64,000 nucleotides of DNA, from NCBI GenBank assembly GCA_949130485.1, contig OX422198.1, positions 5,894,417 through 5,958,416 on the forward strand, read 5' to 3'. How positions within the stretch are numbered: the first letter of the stretch is position 1; the number at the start of each line of letters is the position of its first letter. The stretch comes from Agelas oroides. Lineage: Eukaryota > Porifera > Demospongiae > Agelasida > Agelasidae. The position numbers were made by a program, and so were the translations under genes. The notes under the pieces are model-generated. The model was not told the origin of the DNA. It did no database searches and was given only the letters and a program-made list of their open reading frames with translations. This document shows, piece by piece, positions 49,931 through 64,000 of this stretch.

Positions 49931-50462
49931 CACATGTGTATTTACATAATATCACCAAAGTAGCCATGTACATTTGCCGGCTGTTGGTAGTTTGTTCAAA
50001 GCTCTCGGAGTGTTTTCAACGATATACCATTGCTTGGATTTTCCATGGGTGCAGCAACAATAATATTCATTCCATTGAGTACAAACATCACTCGTGTTCC
50101 AAATATGGCCTTAAACTGGGCCCTCTAATATACAGTGGAGTGAAACAGAAGCCACCATTCACGCCACTGGTGATGCTTATTTCTAGAGCAGTGCATGTAT
50201 TACATAATTACAACACATACCACAGAGAGGCGCTTCACAGGAAGCAGGGTTTCCTCTAGGAGTTCGTTTAGAGGAAGGTGGCTGACACCAGCCTTGTTCC
50301 CAGACCTTCCCACTATCCAGTTGTTGACCGCTGACAGTATGCAGTCTCCAATAGAAAGAACAAGTTTGAAGCCTTTTCTTGATATAGTGTTGTCCAAGCA
50401 CTGGAGTTCTGGATCTTTGTGTGAGGCAAAAACCTTTTTATACTTGGCAAACGAAAGACATT

Positions 50463-50538
50463 GAGATCCAGCCAGGATTTGAGCCTTGGTCTTTTGAATT
50501 CCGGTCAGATGCTCTTACCAACTGAGCCGCTGGAGCTC
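50463..50538 (-). pseudogene. tRNA-like sequence, probably a tRNA pseudogene or SINE head
   Basis: On the minus strand a 76-nt stretch has an acceptor-like pair GAGCTCC/GGATCTC with one mismatch, a box A-like GGCTCAGTTGGTAAGAGC with D stem GCTC/GAGC, and a box B-like GGCTCAAATCC inside a weak T arm. The anticodon stem has a mismatch, the loop reads CCGGAAT with C where position 33 should be T, and the T stem has a mismatch. A functional tRNA is unlikely. Confidence 0.5.
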
Positions 50539-50702
50539 TGGATCGGAGCAGAGGATAGATCCGTAGACACGATTCAATTCACAGGCTGGATCTCTCTTAG
50601 GCTGCTTATTTAACTCTGCACGGTAAGTATCACAGTAATTCTTTTAACCCGGGAGCCCTCCCCCTCTCTGTCCATCCAAGCAAACATTAATGTCGTTCAC
50701 AT

Positions 50703-50792
50703 GATAAAATGGAGCAGGCCTTTCCCCCTCCGCTTTTGCATACTACAAACAATCAAAACTGAATAAGTGAGAAGGCCTGGGGACGAGGCTAC
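50703..50792. mobile_element. MITE of the TAGCCTCG family, eroded left end
   Basis: gcaggcctttccccctccgc and tgagaaggcctggggacgag, inverted, with the internal cttttgcatactacaaacaa text shared with the copy near 41291-41372. Confidence 0.6.
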
Positions 50793-50993
50793 TAAAGTAC
50801 AAATCATTTGGAAGGTCTGTCGGCTTGTGTTTTCAGAAGCTGCAGTTTTCAACTTTGGGATCAATTTATGATTGTGAAAAATCAGAATATGACATATGCA
50901 GGCATACTTGATATAGTTAGGGTGCGTATGTCTCAGAGGTTAATTAAAGCATTCAAAATAAGTAGATTTATCATACGTCTAACTCACGCTAAT

Positions 50994-51230
50994 GTATGGG
51001 AGTCAATGGGGAAGCCTTGCAGCTGCACACTAATTATGGGAGTCAATGGGGAAGCCTTGCAGCTGCGCACTAATTATGGGAGTCAATGGGGAAGCCTTGC
51101 AGCTGTGCACTAATTATGGGAGTCAATGGGGAAGCCTTGCAGCTATGCACTAATGTATGGGAGTCAATGGGGAAGCCTTGCAGCTGCGCACTAATGTATG
51201 GGAGTCAATGGGGAAGCTTTGCAGCCGCGT
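50994..51230. repeat. 41-bp minisatellite
   Basis: Six units of tatgggagtcaatggggaag and ccttgcagctgcgcactaat upstream of CSK. Confidence 0.95.
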
Positions 51231-51348
51231 GCAGTTTATAAAAAGTTTACTACAAGTCACGCGAGAATCCGTATCTGGTACTACAAGTCACGTGTGTGCG
51301 TCTGAACGTGCAATGAAATCGAAGGTTCGTATGATAAAATCATTATCA

Positions 51349-51483
51349 CCATAGTACCAAGCTATACCGGAAAAAATATCACTCGTTTGTTGCCGTTGGC
51401 ATTGTTACTCATGCTGCGCATTCGTAACAATACAGACGGCAACAAACTTGTGATATTTTCCGGTGTAGCTTTGTACTATAGTG
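51349..51483. mobile_element. About 135-bp inverted-repeat element
   Basis: accatagtaccaagctatac with cggaaaaaatatcac on the left pairs with gtgatattttccg and gtgtagctttgtactatagt on the right. Inner gtttgttgccgt/acggcaacaaac also pair. Confidence 0.75.
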
Positions 51484-51602
51484 ATACTTATATACCATTC
51501 TGCTGCTTTAAGTCTCTGCCTCCAGTTTCTGCTTGTATTGTGCATACCATAAGGGAGGTGGGGAAGACTTGGAATGAAAGTAGTTCCACTGTACACATAC
51601 AG

Positions 51603-51649
51603 TAGCCTCATTCCCACCTGGACGGTGGGAAGGGCTGGGAACGAGGCTA
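51603..51649. mobile_element. 47-bp micro-MITE
   Basis: Opens TAGCCTCATTCCCACC and closes GGCTGGGAACGAGGCTA. Flanks cacatacag (51594-51602) and cacatactg (51650-51658) match at 8 of 9 bases. It lies about 235 bp upstream of the CSK start codon. Confidence 0.8.
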
Positions 51650-51885
51650 CACATACTGTGCTTCAGGCAAAGAGAGTACATTTGTTGAGCTGAGAGGGTA
51701 ATTACAACCATTTTAACAATGTGCGAGTAATTTTAAAGAAATCATATTTGACCAAACTTGAGTGGGAGTGGAGAAGCCCTACAAGTATCCGTCCCAGTGA
51801 TCAAAATGATGATGACGGCTTGTCTGTTCCACAGGTGGCATCTTGGTGAACTGACGGAGGAGTCGGTGTTCTGTCTCAAGTGGTG

Positions 51886-59397
<7,512 letters not shown>

Positions 59398-60346
59398 CGT
59401 CAGCAAATTTAACTCCTAAAATACTTATTTTAAACATGCTTACTGCAGTACCTACTTACTGAAATAGTAGCTTGTTTATCAGACCACGATCGGTACGCTT
59501 TCATGTAGAGGTATATCTGATGTTCTCTTTTTTTTTTTCTTTTTTGCTTGAGGTTATAGTGCAAATGAGAGAAATGTGCAATGTATGTGTTCCTTCTGTA
59601 CATGTATTTTGTGAATTCTTTTGACCTTTTAGTAATCACGTGAATCTGAGCCCACCACCACCACCACCTCATTAAAGGGAACAACCGTTAAAGTATGCTA
59701 AAGCTGTTGTCATCAAAAAAAAACAACCACCTGGGACCTCAAGCCACTGCCTCAGGTGCACCTGATTGCACCAAGGAGGCTGGATATAAGAGGCGGAGAC
59801 AGCTACCAAGAAGTGGGGGGGCTCATGTTCTATATGTTATGCTGTGGGGGTGCCTAGCCCCCCCAATCTGAAAAGTGGGAGGGCCTAAGCCCCCCCTGCC
59901 CCCCCTATATCTCCGCCCCTACCGGGTTCTTTCTCAAAGAGCGGCTAAGTGCGGTTTACATAACTCTCGGCCTGTGTTCACCGGAATTGGGCTGTAGTTT
60001 GTTTTGCGGCATGCTGGGGGAGTAGTATTAAAATACAACTTCAGTTACAGGTATTCATTTAGTATAACGATGAAACCCTCGGGACCTACGCAATCCCCTT
60101 GGAAACCGTAACATCCTTGCACTCCAGATCTGCGCGCGTGTTTTTATATTGCAATTGGTTTCCGCGGATGTAAATGAAACAGCGCTTAAATACAGGTTTG
60201 TTTAGTAGCGTTACGTGTGTGCATGTGGGGTAACTAGTAACGGTGTGTATCTATTCACAGCGTGTTTGCCATGGAAACAGCACGGAAAATGCCTAAGGAA
60301 CTACATTGCAAAATTACAGGGCAATCTAGAATAAGAATTCTTAGAA
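59398..60346. other. Gap between CSK and its truncated duplicate
   Basis: The 3' UTR of CSK is presumably here. No clear AATAAA was identified in the sense direction. Text near 59820-59900 is rich in G and C homopolymers. An X-box-like palindrome with one mismatch lies at 60265-60278. Nothing coding was supported, and no copy of CSK exon 1 precedes the duplicate. Confidence 0.6.
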
Positions 60347-61749
60347 AGAATGGAAGTGGTGAATTTGTATGTAGTTATAAATGAAGAGTGAGAAGGAAAT
60401 TAAGGGGGGGAGAAGAAGTCAAGTTTCCTGTCTCCAACTGTAAGCCGCATATTTTTATTGCCTTGTGCCCCATCATATATTAGTGTTGGCTCATTCCTCA
60501 GTTGCCCTGGTGTACGTACCTAGCTACATCTGTAAATAGGCTGGGATTTCATTGTGTCGCAATCGTTGCTGAAATTCTGAGGAGGAAGGAGTTGGAGAGA
60601 AAAGTCATGCAACCTGGAAACCACGAGAATTTTGTTTACAACCATGTGGGGGGGTTTTCTGCTGCCATGTGTACCAACACTGACACATACCTACTGTGTG
60701 TGGTGATACATACCTACTATTGTGTGTGGGATGGAGGTATTTAAATTGTAATTGACCCACCCCACAGAATCTGCTCATGATTTTGATTGGAGGGTTGTGG
60801 TCAGTCAACTGCCTTATAAGGAAAAGGAAATAGGGAATGGTAGTCTGGAGGAGTGTTACAAGTGCCGTGCATCATGTGCAAGTTTTAGTTAATGCGGAAA
60901 GTTAAATGGCAGTTAGTGCGGGGTCCAGAGTCTTGATGTGCTGTAAGAAGTACTGGAAGGTGTAGTCAAGTATATGTCAGAACAAAAAATTGTAGCTAGC
61001 TCAATATTCAAGCTTTGTATCCAGTGCCCTAATGCCTAATAACCCCCCCAGTGTTGTATTGTGTAAACTATGATTGCACAAACTGTACACAATATGGTAC
61101 ATGACATTGTGTACAGTCATGTTGGTATAAGTGTGGGTACAGATGAGATAGTGTATATGTGTGTGTTGTGTGTGTACTTATGCACACAAAATTATGGACA
61201 CTTTCACTAATCCCCCTCCCCCACCACCCTCACCTCTATTGTAGGACCTCCCATTCAAGCGTGGGGACACATTAATCATCATCTGTGCATCAAAAGACCC
61301 AAACTGGTACAAAGCTAGAGATACGATGGTCTGGAAGGCATGATTTCTTTCGACTACGTTCAGGAGAAGAAACCTGCAGGGGAGGGCCACCCTCTCCCTC
61401 CTCCTCCCGCTCCCATCAAGCCAGTGACTGCAGCAGCAGCTGTGAACCATCCTAGAGCCGCAGTTCAACTAAAGAGCATGCCGTAAGTGTGTGTGTGTGT
61501 GTGTGTATGCACACGTGTGTGTACACGTTCATGTGTTATTTGCTTACCTCTGTATGTGTGTAGGTGGTTTCACGGCAACATCAGTCGAGACCAGGCGGAG
61601 AAGATGCTGAAACCATACAGGAATGGCCAGTATCTGGTGAGAGAGAGCCAAAACTACCCCGGAGATTACACCCTTTCTGTTAGGTGAGTCAGAGCATTCC
61701 GATTGGTCAGTATGTGTGGCCTAGGATCGGACATTTTTGATGTCCGATA

Positions 61750-62982
61750 TAGTCTCATAGTCTCGTCCCAGACCCCACCCTCTCACAAGGAAAAACGGTC
61801 TGGTGAACCAAGTCAAATTTCTTGGGCTAGTGCACACTTTTGCGACAGTGTCACCTAGCAACGTTTAAAACATTTTGCACCAAACCCACTCAAAAATGGT
61901 ATGGTAGAGATAAAAAATACTGTCCCCTTTGCATATTTGATTGCATTGTTGCATTCGAAGCATTGTATTACCTTCTGTAAGCACAGGGCTCATACACATT
62001 TTGTAGATGTGTCAGATATTGATGCATCTGTGAATCATGTGTGGGCCCTGGCCTAAGCCTGGTACTATACTGTGTATTGACTCTCACATAAGGCAGTATC
62101 AGATATTGATGCATCTGTGAATCATGTGTGGGGCCCTGGTACTATACAGTGTATTGACTCTCACATAAGGCAGTATCAGATATTGATGCATCTGTGAATC
62201 ATGTGTGGGCCCTGGTACTATACAGTGTATTGACTCTCACATAAGGCAGTATCAGATATTGATGCATCTGTGAATCATGTGTGGGCCCTGCCCTAAGCCT
62301 GGTACTATACTGTGTATTGACTCTCACATAAGGCAGTATCAGATATTGATGCATCTGTGAATCATGTGTGGGCCCTGGTACTATACAGTGTATTGACTCT
62401 CACATAAGGCAGTATCAGATATTGATGCATCTGTGAATCATGTGTGGGCCCTGGTACTATACAGTGTATTGACTCTCACATAAGGCAGTATCAGATATTG
62501 ATGCATCTGTGAATCATGTGTGGGCCCTGGCCTAAGCCTGGTACTATACTGTGTATTGACTCTCACATAAGGCAGTATCAGATATTGATGCATCTGTGAA
62601 TCATGTGTGGGCCCTGGCCTAAGCCTGGTACTATACAGTGTATTGACTCTCACATAAGGCAGTATCAGATATTGATGCATCTGTGAATCATGTGTGGGCC
62701 CTGGCCTAAGCCTGGTACTATACAGTGTGTTGTCTCACATAAGGCAGTATCAGATATTGATGCATCTGTGAATCATGTGTGGGCCCTGGCCTAAGCCTGG
62801 TACTATACAGTGTATTGACTCTCACATAAGGCAGTATCAGATATTGATGCATCTGTGAATCATGTGTGGGCCCTGGCCTAAGCCTGGTATTATACAGTGT
62901 GTTGTCTCACATAAGACAGTATCCATGCACCAAACCTTCGAATGATGAAAAGCTTTGGCTGGGGTCTGGGAACGAGACTAAC
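61750..62982. mobile_element. Duplicate of the CSK intron-3 MITE, enlarged by an internal satellite
   Basis: Left tagtctcgtcccagacccca and right ggggtctgggaacgagacta match the MITE at 54101-54394. The extra length comes from the satellite at 61995-62930 within it. Confidence 0.75.
61995..62930. repeat. 76-88-bp satellite, 11 units, expanded inside a duplicated intron
   Basis: Units contain cagatattgatgcatctgtg, aatcatgtgtgggccctgg and tgtattgactctcacataag. Long units keep a cctaagcctgg insert that short ones lack. The CSK intron at 54262-54345 has just one unit. Confidence 0.95.
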
Positions 62983-63514
62983 TCTATGTTTGGTTTTATG
63001 CTTGTGTATGATTGCAGTGTGCCCACTGTAATCATGGTGAATGATTGTACAATTTAGGCAACTTGGCCTTTGCTTATTAAAGTTCAACTGAATGCTTCTG
63101 CAAGGAAACAATCAAGAGAGATTGTACCTTGCTCTCTTCTCACCTCCTTCCTCTCCCTGTCTCCCCTCATCTCATCCTCCACTCCTGTTCAACATCCTCC
63201 ACTCCTGTTCAACCTCCTCTCCTTCTTTCCTCCTCTACTCCTCCCTCTATCTCCACTTCTCCTCTTCTCCCACCTCTTTCACCCCCATCTCTCCCTCCTT
63301 CCCCCATCTACTCTACACCTCCATTCTCACATGTACATGTGTACAAACAGTTATGGAGACAAGGTGGAACATTATCGTGTTCGGAGAGACGAAAGGGAGT
63401 TGGGTCACAGTGGATGACGAGCAGTACTTTGAGAACTTGTTCAAACTGGTTGAGGTAAGCTGGTGTGGTGTGTAACTGAGTTTACCCAACTTGCGGTATT
63501 GTTGAAATGAACGT

Positions 63515-63790
63515 CCTCCCTCCTTCCCTCCCTTCTTCCCTTCCTTCCTTCTTCCCTCCCTCCCTCCCTCCCTCCCTCCCTCCTCCCTCCCTCCCTCCTC
63601 CCTCCCCTCCCTCCTCTCCTCCCTCCCTCCCAACCCCTCCCTCCCTCCCTCCCTCCCTTCTTCCCTTCCTTCCTTCCTTCTTCCCTCCCTCCCTCCCTCC
63701 CTCCCTCCCTCCCTCCCTCCCTCCCTCCCCTCCCTCCCTCCCTCCCTCCCTCCCTACCTTCTTCCCTCCCCCCACCTCCCTCTTCCACAC
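63515..63790. repeat. (CTCC)n tract in the duplicated intron 4
   Basis: ccctccctcc and cttccttcc runs up to the acceptor at 63804-63805. It lacks the (CTAC)n blocks of the parental intron. Confidence 0.95.
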
Positions 63791-64000
63791 ATACATACAA
63801 ACCAGCACTACCAAAATGATCCCGATGGCCTTTGCTGTCGACTGAAGTATTCAGTAAATAAATCAAAAGATATTGGAATTTGTCGTCTCTAGAGAGATTT
63901 CAGTCAACGTAAGCCAAACACAAAAGTTATCTTCTGTTTTCTGCAGGGAAAAAAGTACTGTTGTGTTTTTGTTTTGTTTATAATCACTCTCGTTGTTGGT

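Larger units (their letters stand above)
45254..51885. other. Intergenic region and probable 5' UTR intron of CSK
   Basis: 6.6 kb without a supported coding exon. A likely promoter or first exon lies near 45480-45560. An acceptor (ttccacag, AG at 51833-51834) precedes the CSK start, so a 5' UTR intron may span most of this stretch. The rest is satellite arrays, two CT-rich blocks, several MITEs and a tRNA-like sequence. Short open frames (for example 45963-46166) show no family resemblance. Confidence 0.55.
61245..63908 (+). pseudogene. Truncated, decayed duplicate of CSK exons 2-5 (SH3 and SH2)
   Basis: Copies of exon 2 (61245-61482), exon 3 (61564-61683), exon 4 (63351-63454) and exon 5 (63806-63908) keep the splice sites of the CSK gene. 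Exon 1, with the start codon, is missing. Exon 2 is 238 nt against 245: a single lost A turns AAAGCTAAGAGA into AAAGCTAGAGA and shifts the frame, and 6 more bases are gone in the proline stretch. Exon 4 has one extra G (gaaagggagt for gaaaggagt), which shifts the frame again. Exon 5 has an extra G and a lost A close together. The SH2 exon 3 copy is intact. The copy runs to the window edge, so kinase exons may follow. A read-level assembly error is an alternative explanation for the indels. Confidence 0.82.

Noticed and set aside
49574-50259. Long open frames in CT/GA tracts (also near 11.1, 35.4, 37.2, 39.4, 54.5, 58.8 and 63.5 kb)
   Set aside because: They encode Ser-Pro-Leu or Arg-Gly-Glu repeats from simple sequence, and most lie in introns of well-supported genes.

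Overview
This looks like nuclear DNA of an early-branching animal, most likely a sponge. The genes are split by many introns with GT-AG sites (a few apparent GC-AG), and the space between exons is packed with satellites, dinucleotide runs and miniature inverted-repeat elements. A Death domain, CSK-type SH3-SH2 tyrosine kinases, a tropomyosin tail and a ciliary gene point to a metazoan. The sponge assignment is an inference; no ribosomal or mitochondrial marker is present. All gene models were built by hand from splice sites, reading phase and family resemblance.

Layout. (1) 2.3-3.6 kb, + strand: last two coding exons of a tropomyosin gene. (2) 4.3-14.6 kb, - strand: a 14-exon gene for a 611-residue coiled-coil protein I cannot name. 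(3) 14.8-18.2 kb, + strand: CFAP161, a ciliary protein, complete in 8 exons. Genes 2 and 3 are head to head across 210 bp that hold an RFX-type X-box. (4) 18.6-24.7 kb, - strand: a RING-finger protein of about 397 residues in 13 exons. (5) 29.2-45.3 kb, + strand: a CSK-like kinase (SH3-SH2-tyrosine kinase) followed by a Roc-COR-Death protein. The last kinase exon ends in a phase-1 donor where its paralogue has its stop codon, and it joins in frame to the Roc exons, so the two are probably one 1421-residue protein. (6) 51.9-59.4 kb, + strand: a canonical CSK gene, 12 exons, 479 residues. (7) 60.3 kb to the right edge: a decayed partial tandem copy of CSK (SH3 and SH2 exons only).

How the genes fit together. 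The two kinases share at least eight intron positions and phases, so they arose by tandem duplication. CSK restrains Src kinases by phosphorylating their tail tyrosine. The neighbouring fusion would couple a CSK-type kinase to a GTPase/Death module. CFAP161 and the coiled-coil gene probably share an RFX-driven ciliary promoter.

Repeats. The commonest element is a palindromic family with ends TAGCCTCGTTCCCAGGCC or TAGTCTCGTCCCAGACC, flanked by 9-bp target duplications. Several copies are only 47-73 bp long yet have perfect or near-perfect duplications. Some tandem arrays are built from the ends of this family.
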